Assembly: GCA_945877365.1 (NCBI GenBank)
Contig: CAMCRV010000010.1
Coordinates: 1-64,000 of the forward strand
Length of the DNA: 64,000 nucleotides
Source: an uncultured Clostridia bacterium
Lineage (GTDB): Bacteria; Bacillota; Clostridia; Oscillospirales; Oscillospiraceae
Direction: 5' to 3'
The notes under the pieces are model-generated. The model searched no databases and was not told where the DNA came from. It saw nothing but the letters and a program-made list of their open reading frames with translations. Shown here in pieces: positions 39,975 through 48,293 of this stretch. A program made the position numbers and the translations under genes. Each line of letters begins with the position of its first letter. Position 1 is the stretch's first letter.

Positions 39975-40211
39975 TTAGTCAGCCACATAGGGCAGCAGGG
40001 CGATCTGACGGGCACGCTTGATGGCGCTGGTCAGGTCACGCTGGTGAGCTGCGCAGGTACCGGTGGTACGGCGGGGCAGGATCTTGCCGCGCTCGGACAG
40101 GTAACGGCGGAGCTTAGCGGTGTCCTTGTAGTCGATAGCGGTGACTTTATCAACGCAGAATGCGCAAACCTTCTTGCGCTTGCGCTGACGCATACGCTGT
40201 TCGTTAGCCAT
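39975..40211 (-). CDS. rpsR: 30S ribosomal protein S18
   Basis: A 78-aa protein with the S18 pattern [40 protein letters not shown] and the basic C-terminal [12 protein letters not shown]. The cysteines CAFC and TGTC fit a zinc-binding S18 form. It is last in the standard rpsF-ssb-rpsR operon and has a strong terminator. Confidence 0.97.
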   Translation of the reverse strand: MANEQRMRQRKRKKVCAFCVDKVTAIDYKDTAKLRRYLSERGKILPRRTTGTCAAHQRDLTSAIKRARQIALLPYVAD

Positions 40212-40253
40212 GGATGTTCCCTCCTTGTAAGTCTGGTAGAAAAGTTCAGAAGA

Positions 40254-40757
40254 TTAGAACGGAAGCTGGGCGTCGTCGTCCTCCAGCATCGCAAAGTCGG
40301 ATGCAGGAGCGCTGGCCGGGGCGCTGTAGCCGCCGTAGCTGGGCGCAGGAGCATTATAGCCGCCGTTGTTGGGGGCATAATTGCCGTAGCTGCTGCCGGT
40401 GCTGCCGCCGTAAGCGGACCCGGCATCGCTGCTGCGCTTGCTCTCACCGAAGTAGACATTGTCTGCCACAACCTCAGCGGAGCGACGCTTGTTGCCGTCC
40501 TTGTCGTTCCAGTTGCGAATCTGGAGACGACCGGAAACCACGATCATGCTGCCCTTGGTGAAATACTTGGAGACGAACTCTCCGGTCTGACGCCAGGCGA
40601 CACAGTCAATGAAATCGGTTTCCTTCTCGCCGCCGTCTCTGCCGCCGAAGTCACGGTCGACAGCCACGGTGAAGCTGGTCACGGCGATGCCGCTGCCAGT
40701 CCGGCGAAGCTCAGGGTCACGAACCAGGCGACCCATGATGGTGATGTGGTTGAGCAT
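40254..40757 (-). CDS. ssb: Single-stranded DNA-binding protein
   Basis: A 167-aa protein. The OB-fold starts with MLNHITIMGRLVRDPELR; then a Gly/Tyr/Ala/Ser-rich linker (about 110-150); and the acidic protein-docking tip EDDDAQLPF. It binds ssDNA in replication and repair. Its start lies 3 bp after the rpsF stop, so it is translated with the ribosomal genes. Confidence 0.97.
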   Translation of the reverse strand: MLNHITIMGRLVRDPELRRTGSGIAVTSFTVAVDRDFGGRDGGEKETDFIDCVAWRQTGEFVSKYFTKGSMIVVSGRLQIRNWNDKDGNKRRSAEVVADNVYFGESKRSSDAGSAYGGSTGSSYGNYAPNNGGYNAPAPSYGGYSAPASAPASDFAMLEDDDAQLPF

Positions 40758-40760
40758 TTC

Positions 40761-41057
40761 TTACTCCTCCACGACAGTGGTCAGGCAGCGCAGGACGCCA
40801 TCGGTGATCTTCATCACACGCTCCAGCTCTGCAGGGAACTCGGGCTTGGTCTCGAAGTTCATGAGAACATAGTAGCCCTCGGTCAGATCGTTGATGGGGT
40901 ATGCCAGACGACGCTTGCCCCACTCATCGATGTTGGACAGAGTACCCTCCGCCTCCACCATTGCCTTGAACTTTTCCACAAGTGCTGCGATGCCCTCCTC
41001 GCCCTGAGCAGGGTCGATGATGTAGAGCACCTCGTACTTACCGGTGATCTTAGCCAT
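40761..41057 (-). CDS. rpsF: 30S ribosomal protein S6
   Basis: A 98-aa protein with the S6 fold sequence KYEVLYIIDP, WGKRRLAYPINDLTEGYYVLMNFE. It pairs with S18 in the 30S platform. The ATG at 41057 has AAAAGGAGG upstream. A strong promoter lies 80-110 bp upstream, with two hairpins between. These could be the S6:S18 binding site that controls this operon in many bacteria. Confidence 0.97.
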   Translation of the reverse strand: MAKITGKYEVLYIIDPAQGEEGIAALVEKFKAMVEAEGTLSNIDEWGKRRLAYPINDLTEGYYVLMNFETKPEFPAELERVMKITDGVLRCLTTVVEE

Positions 41058-41087
41058 GTTGATTGCACCTCCTTTTGGACTTTTGGC

Positions 41088-41131
41088 CCACGGTCGCGCC
41101 GTGAGCAAGGATCTGTCTGCATTCGCAGACC
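41088..41131 (-). promoter_or_regulatory. rpsF leader hairpins (candidate S6:S18 site)
   Basis: On the minus strand: GTCTGC-GAAT-GCAGAC then GCTCACGG-CGCGA-CCGTGGGC. They lie between promoter and ribosome site. Autoregulation by S6:S18 is known for this operon elsewhere; the conserved bulge was not confirmed here. Confidence 0.4.
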
Positions 41132-41136
41132 AGTTT

Positions 41137-41165
41137 ATAGTATCGGATTTCCCCCGATTTGTCAA
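41137..41165 (-). promoter_or_regulatory. Promoter of rpsF-ssb-rpsR
   Basis: TTGACA, 17-bp spacer, TACTAT on the minus strand: consensus -35 and a near-consensus -10. Confidence 0.85.
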
Positions 41166-41174
41166 GAATTATTT

Positions 41175-41245
41175 TGAGAATTGTCCCGAAGGAACACCGT
41201 AATTGTCAATTGTCAATTGTCAATTATCAATTCTCAATTTCCAAT
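41175..41245. repeat. Family D fragment at the dapF 3' end
   Basis: GTCCCGAAGGAAC core followed by five CAATTGT-type 7-mers. The heptads extend into the dapF reading frame and supply its stop codon. Confidence 0.65.
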
Positions 41246-42015
41246 TCATACGCCTGCACCATCTGGGCAGGGCCTTCCAGAAATACTCCGGTGATCTTCT
41301 GCCCCTCATGGGTCAGGGTGATTCTCAGGGTGCCGCCGGGATTGTGGGCGGTCAAAGTGCCCCCGGGGAGCTTTCCGGCCCGGTACAGGGCGCAGGCAGT
41401 GCTGCCGGTGCCGGTGCCGCAGGCCAGGGTAAAATCCTCCACCCCACGCTCAAAGGTCAGCATCCGCACCTCCGCATCCCCAAGCCACTGGTAGTAGTTG
41501 ACATTGGCGCCCTTGGGGAAGGCAGGGTCAAAGCGAAGTCGCCGCATTTCCTCCCGGAGGGCATCCCGATCCTGCCACAGATCGCCTTTGTACTCCGCCA
41601 CGGCATGGGGCACCCCGGGATCGCCCAGCTCCACATAGGCCACATCCCCCTTGCGGTGCAGATCCAGCACCAGGGGGTCGTTGAGCTTCACCCGGTAGCA
41701 GTCCTCCGCCAGCCGCCAGCCGTACACCAGCCCGGCGTCGGTTTCCACCACCATTTCCGCGCCGGCAATGCCCTTGTCATAGGCATAGCGGCAGATGCAC
41801 CGGGCGCCGTTGCCGCACATTTCCCCCCGGGTGCCGTCGGAATTATAGAAATGGAGCTTGAAGTCCGCCTTCCGGGAGTAATCCACCGCCAGAAAGCCGT
41901 CGGCTCCTGCAAGTTTACATAACTTTATTGCCAGAGCCTGAAAATCCAGCTTCAGTCCCCGGGCGTCCATGACCATGAAGTCGTTTCCGGCTCCGTTCAT
42001 GTAGGTGATTTCCAT
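41227..42015 (-). CDS. dapF: Diaminopimelate epimerase
   Basis: A 262-aa enzyme that converts LL- to meso-diaminopimelate. It has both catalytic cysteines: EMCGNGARC and LACGTGTGSTA, plus the GAGNDF start. The final residues (YELEIEN) and stop come from heptad repeat DNA. It follows dapB after a 17-bp gap in a dapA-dapB-dapF operon that supplies lysine and cell-wall DAP. Confidence 0.95.
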   Translation of the reverse strand: MEITYMNGAGNDFMVMDARGLKLDFQALAIKLCKLAGADGFLAVDYSRKADFKLHFYNSDGTRGEMCGNGARCICRYAYDKGIAGAEMVVETDAGLVYGWRLAEDCYRVKLNDPLVLDLHRKGDVAYVELGDPGVPHAVAEYKGDLWQDRDALREEMRRLRFDPAFPKGANVNYYQWLGDAEVRMLTFERGVEDFTLACGTGTGSTACALYRAGKLPGGTLTAHNPGGTLRITLTHEGQKITGVFLEGPAQMVQAYELEIEN

Positions 42016-42032
42016 TTGCAGTTCCTTTCCCG

Positions 42033-42752
42033 TTAGCCCAGCATATCCTGCATATTGTACAGGCCTGCAGGCTTTCCTGCTACGAATCTTGCGGCCTCCA
42101 CGCCGCCCTCGGCCAGCATATCCCGGGTCACGGCCTCGTGGCGCAGGGTCAGCCGCTGGGAACCGGCATCGATGTGCACCTCGTGGATGCCCACCACATT
42201 TCCCAGCCGAAGGGAGGAAATGCCGATTTCCTCCGCTGTGCGCTTGCCCTCTCCGGCTCTGCCGCAGTGCTCGACGGCCTGAGGCCGAACCTGACGGATG
42301 GCATCGAAGATCATGTGGGCGGTGCCGCTGGGGGCATCCACCTTCCGGGTGTGGTGCACCTCCACAATCTCAATATCCGCCTGGGGGAAGGCGGCGGCGG
42401 CCTGCTTTGCCAGACGGCACAGCACCGCAATGCCAAGGCTCATGTTCCCGGAGTAGAACACGGGAATCCGCTGGGATGCAGCCTGAATCATGGCCTTCTC
42501 CTCCGGTGTGTGCCCGGTGGTGCCGATGACGGCGGCAGCCCCGATTTCCTCGGCATATTCCAGAACCCCGGATACGGCGGTGTGATGGGAGAAGTCGATG
42601 ACCACATCGGCCTCCACCCGACCCAGCTCCTGGGCGGTTCTGGGCACGCCGTTCTCTCCGTCGATGCTGACCCGACCCACAATTTCATCCTTCAGGATGC
42701 TGTCAATCAGCTTGCCCATGGCGCCGTTAGCGCCCCAGAGGATGCATCTCAT
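42033..42752 (-). CDS. dapB: 4-hydroxy-tetrahydrodipicolinate reductase
   Basis: A 239-aa enzyme with nucleotide loop GANGAMG (residues about 7-13), IGTTGH, and the catalytic segment EVHHTRKVDAPSGTA. It reduces the DapA product with NAD(P)H. The ATG at 42752 overlaps the dapA stop as ATGA; the longer frame upstream is inside dapA and has no support. Confidence 0.95.
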   Translation of the reverse strand: MRCILWGANGAMGKLIDSILKDEIVGRVSIDGENGVPRTAQELGRVEADVVIDFSHHTAVSGVLEYAEEIGAAAVIGTTGHTPEEKAMIQAASQRIPVFYSGNMSLGIAVLCRLAKQAAAAFPQADIEIVEVHHTRKVDAPSGTAHMIFDAIRQVRPQAVEHCGRAGEGKRTAEEIGISSLRLGNVVGIHEVHIDAGSQRLTLRHEAVTRDMLAEGGVEAARFVAGKPAGLYNMQDMLG

Positions 42753-43636
42753 ACCGGCATACCCAGCTTTCTCATCTCGCAGAGCAGAACCTCCCGGTGT
42801 CCAGCCTCCATGGGGGTCAGGGGCAGACGGAGGTAGTCCTCGCCAAAGCCCAGAGCGGACACGGCGGCCTTCACGGGGATGGGGTTGACCTCGCTGAACA
42901 GGGCGTTGATGAGAGGCAGCAGCTTGCACTGCCATGCGGCGGCTTCCTCAATCTTTCCGGCAAAGAAGGCATCGGTCATGGCGACGGACTCCTTGGGTGC
43001 CACATTGCTCAGGACGCTGATGGTACCGGCTGCGCCCATAGCCAGCATGGGAACCGTCAGGGCATCCTCGCCGGAGTAGACATCGATCTGATCGCCGCAC
43101 AGAGCCATCAGCTCCACCAGCTGAGCCATGCTGCCGCTGGCCTCCTTGATGGCCACGATGTTGGGGTGCTTTGCCAGCTCTGCCACGGTCCTGGGCAGCA
43201 GGTTCACCCCGGTGCGGCTGGGAACATTGTACAGAATCACCGGAACGGAGGAGGCATCGGCCACGGCAGTGAAGTGGGTGATCAGACCCTTCTGGGTGCC
43301 CTTGTTGTAGTAGGGGGTTACCACCAGCACGGCGTCGGCACCCACCTCACAGGCGTTTTTGGTGTTCTGCAGCACATGAGCGGTGTTGTTGGTGCCGGTA
43401 CCGGCGATGACGGGAACCCGGTGGTTCACCTTCTCCACCACGAAGCGGATGACCTCCTTCTGCTCCCAGGGCTCCAGAGTGGCGTTTTCGCCGGTGGTGC
43501 CCATCACCACCAGAGCATTGATGCCGTTTTCAATCTGGAACTCAATGAAACGCTCCATGGCCTCATAGTCCACGCCCTGGGCGTTCATGGGGGTAATCAT
43601 GGCGGATGCCATGCCGGTGAAAATTCTGTTTTTCAT
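42749..43636 (-). CDS. dapA: 4-hydroxy-tetrahydrodipicolinate synthase
   Basis: A 295-aa aldolase with the DapA substrate loop MGTTGENATL, catalytic YNVPSRTG (Tyr) and VAIKEASG (Schiff-base Lys). It condenses pyruvate with aspartate semialdehyde, the entry to lysine/DAP synthesis. It is a paralogue of nanA at 17489 and is distinguished by GTTGE and the SRTG arginine. It has an AAGGAG site before the ATG. Confidence 0.95.
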   Translation of the reverse strand: MKNRIFTGMASAMITPMNAQGVDYEAMERFIEFQIENGINALVVMGTTGENATLEPWEQKEVIRFVVEKVNHRVPVIAGTGTNNTAHVLQNTKNACEVGADAVLVVTPYYNKGTQKGLITHFTAVADASSVPVILYNVPSRTGVNLLPRTVAELAKHPNIVAIKEASGSMAQLVELMALCGDQIDVYSGEDALTVPMLAMGAAGTISVLSNVAPKESVAMTDAFFAGKIEEAAAWQCKLLPLINALFSEVNPIPVKAAVSALGFGEDYLRLPLTPMEAGHREVLLCEMRKLGMPV

Positions 43637-43677
43637 GGTATCTGTCTCCTTTTTTATTCTATAACAATCTTTGGCGA

Positions 43678-43898
43678 AGTTAGGAGTGATGAGTTAGGAG
43701 TGAGGAGTTATGGTATCCCCTTCGGGGATAGATTAAAAACGGGAGAACAATCCTTACACTTCTTCGTAGGGGCGGCCATTGGCCGCCCACAACCCTTGAT
43801 GCGGAACTGCCCGGTTCGGGCGGCCGATGGCCGCCCCTACGAAAGAAGTGGAAGAATGCAATCACTCCTAACTCCTAATTCCTAACTCCTCACTTCTG
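43678..43898. repeat. Heptad-armed repeat with GTTAGGA units and a nested hairpin element
   Basis: Left arm of GTTAGGA-type 7-mers, then TATCCCCTTCGGGGATA. A nested element follows (about 43762-43842) with inverted ends TCGTAGGGGCGGCCATTGG / CGATGGCCGCCCCTACGA, and finally a right arm of CTCCTAA 7-mers. It fills the 276-bp gap between dapA and the DUF2461 gene. Confidence 0.65.
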
Positions 43899-43912
43899 CA
43901 CAATTTTCCGAA

Positions 43913-44566
43913 TTACTCTCCAAACTTCTGAAAATAGGTATACAGGGGAATCAGCTTCTCAAAAAAGTCCGAAACCTCCTGCGCAAGCTCCCGGCGGAAC
44001 ATTGCCTCCCCCGGCTCCAGAGCGCGGACACAGCTGATATCCCCCTTCCAGGCGAAGAACCGCTGCAATGCCGGATTCTGGGTGGGCTTGGGGCGTTTAT
44101 AGGCTTCCGCTGTGATGGGCTGACCCACCGCCGCCTCCGTCTGCTCTATCAGCTCCAGAAACGGCTGCGGGTTGGCCTCCAGCTCCTTGCGGAAGGCTTC
44201 CATGGCTGCCGCTTTGGGATGCCAGAAGCAGAAGCCGTAGCTGATCCCCTCCGGGCGGATCTCAAAATACAGGCAGGGATTCTCTGCCCACCACTGGACA
44301 TCCTGCCGGATGCAGATCCACAGGCTCTCCTTGTAGGGGTCGGGGTGGTGGAGCCGGGCATCCCGGTAGATGCGGCTCACCTTCAGCACGGTGCCGGGAA
44401 GCTCCTGAAAGGGTTCAAACAATTCCTTTCCCAGCGCCTTCATGGGCTCGTAAAGGCTATTTACATACTGCTGCTTATGCTGGGTAAACCAGTCCCGGTT
44501 GTTGTTCAGGCGAATGCCCCAGAGAAAATCCACGCTCTCCGGGGTGAAGCCGGTAAATTCATTCAT
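43913..44566 (-). CDS. DUF2461 family protein
   Basis: A 217-aa protein with FLWGIRLNNNRDWFTQHKQQY near the N-terminus and SRIYRDARLHHPDPYKESLWICIR in the middle. Both are hallmarks of DUF2461 (TIGR02453), a family without assigned activity. It is the last gene of an operon with the phosphoesterase and the BMP fusion protein, starting 6 bp after the phosphoesterase stop. Confidence 0.85.
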   Translation of the reverse strand: MNEFTGFTPESVDFLWGIRLNNNRDWFTQHKQQYVNSLYEPMKALGKELFEPFQELPGTVLKVSRIYRDARLHHPDPYKESLWICIRQDVQWWAENPCLYFEIRPEGISYGFCFWHPKAAAMEAFRKELEANPQPFLELIEQTEAAVGQPITAEAYKRPKPTQNPALQRFFAWKGDISCVRALEPGEAMFRRELAQEVSDFFEKLIPLYTYFQKFGE

Positions 44567-44572
44567 AGTGTT

Positions 44573-45244
44573 CTAATCCTTTTTGTACCAATTCTTCTGA
44601 CGGGTGCGATAGATCACCTGACCGTATTTTTTCATATCCGGGCAGGGTGGCTCCTGTATGTCCAGCACATAGCGCTCGCAGGCGTTGACGATGGTGGTGG
44701 GGCCATATTCCAGGGTTCTGGACTGGACGGCGCCGTATCGGGTATGGACATGACCGTGAATCAGATATTGGGGATGGTACTCATCCAGCAGCTCCTTCAG
44801 GGCGGCAAAGCCCCAGTGGGCAGGATCCTCTCCGTCTCCCAACCCCGCCGGAGGCGAGTGGGTCACCACAATGTCCACGCCCCCCAGAAGTTTCAGCCGC
44901 CATTTCAGTTGGCGGATCCGGGCGCGCATTTCCTTTTCCGTGTACTGGTGCTCCCCGGGGTGATACCGCAGGCAGCCTCCCAGCCCCAGAATCCGCAGGC
45001 CGTTGTATTCCACAATGGCCTCGTCGATGCAGTCGCAGCCCTCCGGGGGCCGGGTGCGGTAGCTGCCGTCATGGTTGCCATGGACATACAGCACCGGACA
45101 CCTTGCCATGGTCACCAGAAAGCTGAGATAGCTGGCGTTCAGATCGCCGCAGGAGAGGATCAGGTCGTACTCTCTCAGCCGCCCGGGGACATAGAAATCC
45201 CACAGGGCAAGACACTCTTCATCAGATATGGTCAGTATTTTCAA
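44573..45244 (-). CDS. Metallophosphoesterase
   Basis: A 223-aa calcineurin-like phosphoesterase with the metal motifs LSCGDLN, VHGNHD (about residues 56-61), VTHSPP and IHGHVHT. The first family motif (DxH) is replaced by TISDEE, so one metal ligand differs. The TTG at 45244 follows GGGAG and lies 23 bp inside the preceding gene. A longer frame upstream is unlikely, because it would overlap that gene. Substrate unknown. Confidence 0.85.
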   Translation of the reverse strand: MKILTISDEECLALWDFYVPGRLREYDLILSCGDLNASYLSFLVTMARCPVLYVHGNHDGSYRTRPPEGCDCIDEAIVEYNGLRILGLGGCLRYHPGEHQYTEKEMRARIRQLKWRLKLLGGVDIVVTHSPPAGLGDGEDPAHWGFAALKELLDEYHPQYLIHGHVHTRYGAVQSRTLEYGPTTIVNACERYVLDIQEPPCPDMKKYGQVIYRTRQKNWYKKD

Positions 45245-47201
45245 TGATCGCTCCCTCTCTCTCTGGCGGAATCTGATCCCGGTAGATGCCCAGCTCCCGA
45301 ACCAGCGGCTGGGAAGCCGGCAGCAATTCCTCAAATTTGGGAATATATCCCACCACATTGTCGCACAGCCAGTCCATGTGGAGGATCTGCTCCGGGGTAA
45401 AGACTTTGGTGCCGTCGTTGCGCACCGTACCGTCCTGAGAGACGATGCGGCGGCAGAAGGGGTCGATGCTGCCGTCAATAATCCCCTTGCGCAGCATCAT
45501 AGCCATCTGCCGGACGCCCTCCGGCAGCCGCTTAGACAGCTTCACATCAATGACGCCGCTGTCCATGCCCAGCCAGTAATTCAGGGCAATGGAATCGGAG
45601 CGGTCATTTTTCCAGTTCCCGGAAAAGAGGCTCTGCAGCACATACTCATAGAACTTGCCCCACAGCCACACCGGAGAGCCAAGGGGATTCAGCTCCCCCC
45701 GGTCGTCCAGCAGGTAGGTGCCGTAGCTGCAAAAATCCAGATAGGGCTGGTTCTTCACCGGCACGCTGCGGTTGGAGATCACCCGGATGTTGTCGGCAAA
45801 GAAATCCTTCTGGGGCGTGCCCGGCAGGCAGCTCCAGCGAAGCTCCACCTGCGCCCGGGGATTGGTAAGCTGGGCTCCCAGGGCAAAGGCGTTGATGGAA
45901 GCAGGCACTCCGAAAATGGGATAGGAGGTGATAAAGCCGATGCGGTCATTGCTTGCCATGGCGCCGGCAATGGCGCCGGTGATAAACTTGCCCTCATACA
46001 CCCGAGCGTAGTAGGTTCGCAGGCTGGAATAGGGCTGATCCACAGAGCAGTTGAGAAAATGCACCTTGGGATGCTCCACTGCCGCCTTCAAAGTCGCTCT
46101 GCTCAGGGGTGGGGAGGTGGTGAACACCACCTGCGCCCCGTCCGCCACTGCGTGCTGGATGGCGGCCTCCGCCTCCTCCGGGGTGTTGGCATCGTAGTAG
46201 CTGCGGACGGTGATCTGACCCTTGAACACACGCTGGATATGCTCCCGTCCCTCCTCGTGACCCATGACCCAGGTGCTGGTCTCCGGGGTCAGCTGGTGGA
46301 CAAAGGCCACATCCATATGATCCATGCCGGTGCTCAGAATCCGCTTCAGCAGAGAATTCCGGGTGGCCTCCTCCTCCGGCTTGGTCTGCACTTTCACGGA
46401 GTCCTCCTTGTTGGCCGCCACCACATCATCCCACAGGGAGCCCAGAACCTTCTTCAGCTGGGAAGCGGAGAGGTTGGACAGGCTCTTGAAGGGGTAGATG
46501 TCCAGCCACAGCAGCAGCGCCTCCTCCGGCAGGAGATCCTCCCCGTGGTGCAGGGACTGGAAGGCATCCTGCAGATAGTGGAAGCCGGCGTTGAAGGTGC
46601 GCCGCTCCTCCTCCGTCCAGGGCTCGCCCATTTCCTTGCCCAGATGGCTCAGGAGCTTGGCATAGTCTCCGGGTCGCCGGAACTGCACGGTGTACAGCCG
46701 GGCACCCTTGAAAAATTCCAGAAATTCATAGTAGGCCTTGATCCGGGGCTCCTCGCTTTGGGGCGGCAGAATCCGCTTCACATAGCCGGGAATCCGGGGG
46801 GCGCCGAAGTGCCGCAGGACGCTGACCCGCTTATTGCCCTCCTGCACATAGAAATTGCCCAGATATTCAAAGCACTGGATGGGATCGGTGATGCCCGTCT
46901 CGCTGAGATGGGCGGCGCACAGGTTCATCCACTTGGTGCCAAACTCCGACCTCGGCTCCAGCAGGGGGCGGAAGGAGGCGGTGAAGGCGGTGATCCGTCC
47001 GGCGGATTTCACGCCGATAATCCGCTCCGCAGGCAGCTCCATAAGCCCCACATCCTGCACGGAGTCGGTGGCGTTGTCCGGCAGAATCTCGTCCAGCACC
47101 ACGGGATGGGGGTTCTTTCCCTCCATCATCAGCTCCCGGTATTCCTTCTGACCCTTTCTCAGCGCCTGTGCATATTCTTCAACTGCGTCCTGATGCGACA
47201 T
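45222..47201 (-). CDS. ParB-like domain fused to a BMP/periplasmic-binding domain, no signal peptide
   Basis: A 659-aa protein. The N-terminal part (about 60-175) has GNFYVQEGNKRVSVLRHFGAP, similar to the ParB nuclease-fold loop. The C-terminal part (about 295-590) is a BMP/nucleoside-binding fold, with AVADGAQVVFTTSPP and the YEGKFITGAIAGAMAS segment. There is no signal peptide or lipobox, so it is probably cytoplasmic. It likely binds a nucleoside-like ligand and senses rather than imports; this is inference. It has its own promoter and AAGGAGG site. Confidence 0.75.
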   Translation of the reverse strand: MSHQDAVEEYAQALRKGQKEYRELMMEGKNPHPVVLDEILPDNATDSVQDVGLMELPAERIIGVKSAGRITAFTASFRPLLEPRSEFGTKWMNLCAAHLSETGITDPIQCFEYLGNFYVQEGNKRVSVLRHFGAPRIPGYVKRILPPQSEEPRIKAYYEFLEFFKGARLYTVQFRRPGDYAKLLSHLGKEMGEPWTEEERRTFNAGFHYLQDAFQSLHHGEDLLPEEALLLWLDIYPFKSLSNLSASQLKKVLGSLWDDVVAANKEDSVKVQTKPEEEATRNSLLKRILSTGMDHMDVAFVHQLTPETSTWVMGHEEGREHIQRVFKGQITVRSYYDANTPEEAEAAIQHAVADGAQVVFTTSPPLSRATLKAAVEHPKVHFLNCSVDQPYSSLRTYYARVYEGKFITGAIAGAMASNDRIGFITSYPIFGVPASINAFALGAQLTNPRAQVELRWSCLPGTPQKDFFADNIRVISNRSVPVKNQPYLDFCSYGTYLLDDRGELNPLGSPVWLWGKFYEYVLQSLFSGNWKNDRSDSIALNYWLGMDSGVIDVKLSKRLPEGVRQMAMMLRKGIIDGSIDPFCRRIVSQDGTVRNDGTKVFTPEQILHMDWLCDNVVGYIPKFEELLPASQPLVRELGIYRDQIPPEREGAIIENTDHI

Positions 47202-47238
47202 GGCAAAGCCTCCTTAGAAAAACAACGATTCATCTTAC

Positions 47239-47267
47239 ATGATACCGTTTTTCCGGAAGAATTGCAA
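47239..47267 (-). promoter_or_regulatory. Promoter of the BMP-fusion operon
   Basis: TTGCAA, 17-bp spacer, TATCAT on the minus strand; leader of about 30 nt. Confidence 0.7.
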
Positions 47268-47283
47268 CCGGAAAATAGGAAAA

Positions 47284-47372
47284 ACCCCTGCAAAAACCAG
47301 GGGCTTCCAGAAGAAATCTTTGTATAAAATTACAAAAACAGGACTTCCGCGGTTTCTTCCCGGAAGTCCCGT
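47284..47372 (-). terminator. Tandem terminators of the polysaccharide operon
   Basis: Two hairpins with T runs on the minus strand: GGGACTTCCG / CGGAAGTCC (47340-47372) and GCCCCTGG / GCAGGGG (47284-47304). Confidence 0.8.
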
Positions 47373-47381
47373 TGTATATGT

Positions 47382-48293
47382 TCAGTCCTTCAGCAGTCTG
47401 CCGTATCTGACCATGTAGTACCAGTAGATCAGGTATGCCGCCGGGAGGACGGCAGCGGTGAGCAGCCGGTTGGGGCTGTGGGGAATGCCCCGGAGCATGG
47501 AGCCATGGGCAATCTTGTAATAGATGTCGTACAGCAGCGCCCCCTTCACCCGGACGATCCCCACGAACCGGGAATCCATCAGCAGGGCGGCGTTCTCGTA
47601 CATTCCCACCGGATTGCGCAGCTTGTTTTTCCGGACATTTCTGGTCAGGCCGTCCGCCAGATAGTCCCCGATGTAGATGGCCTCGTTGAGAAACAGCATA
47701 TCGTAGTCAAAGGCGATGCGGATCCACACGATGTTCTCCTGCAAAAACCGCTCCCCGGGATACACCGGGAAGGGACAGGCCTTCAGCACCTCTGTCAGAT
47801 AGACCTCCGCCTTATCCGCCAGCTCATCGTGGCTGTTGATGCGCCTGTCGATGAAGTTGCCCACAACCTCATTGTCCCGGGGCATTTCTCCGTTGGTCTT
47901 TCCGTCGGGATAGGCCCGGAGAAAGCACAGGGCGCTGATTTTCCGCCGGGCATCATACCCGGGAATTCTGTCTGCATAAAACCGGATGCGCTCCACGGCG
48001 TTTTCCGTCAGCCAGTCGTCGCTGTCCACGATAAAAGTCCAGGCAGAATCGATGGCGGCGATGCCCACATTCAAAGCATCGTGCTTGCCCCCGTTTTCCT
48101 TGTGGATATAGCGGATGGGAAAGGCGTTTTCTGCAATGTAGCCCTGCATCAGCTCCCGGGTATCATCCACGCTGCCGTCATCCACCACCAGCCATTCAAA
48201 ATCCCGGTCTGTCTGAGCCTTCAGGGACTGGTAGAGCCTTGGCAGACTGTAGGCGCGGTTGTAAGCCGGGGTCAAAATCGTCACAAGACTCAT
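47382..48293 (-). CDS. Family 2 glycosyltransferase
   Basis: A 303-aa GT-A enzyme with LTPAYNRAYSLPRLYQSL, WLVVDDGSVDDT and FIVDSDDWLT (DXD-type). One hydrophobic stretch near the C-terminus (about 278-292) may attach it to the membrane. It adds a sugar to a surface-polysaccharide intermediate. The start ATG at 48293 overlaps the previous gene stop by ATGA. It is the last gene in the operon. Confidence 0.92.
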   Translation of the reverse strand: MSLVTILTPAYNRAYSLPRLYQSLKAQTDRDFEWLVVDDGSVDDTRELMQGYIAENAFPIRYIHKENGGKHDALNVGIAAIDSAWTFIVDSDDWLTENAVERIRFYADRIPGYDARRKISALCFLRAYPDGKTNGEMPRDNEVVGNFIDRRINSHDELADKAEVYLTEVLKACPFPVYPGERFLQENIVWIRIAFDYDMLFLNEAIYIGDYLADGLTRNVRKNKLRNPVGMYENAALLMDSRFVGIVRVKGALLYDIYYKIAHGSMLRGIPHSPNRLLTAAVLPAAYLIYWYYMVRYGRLLKD

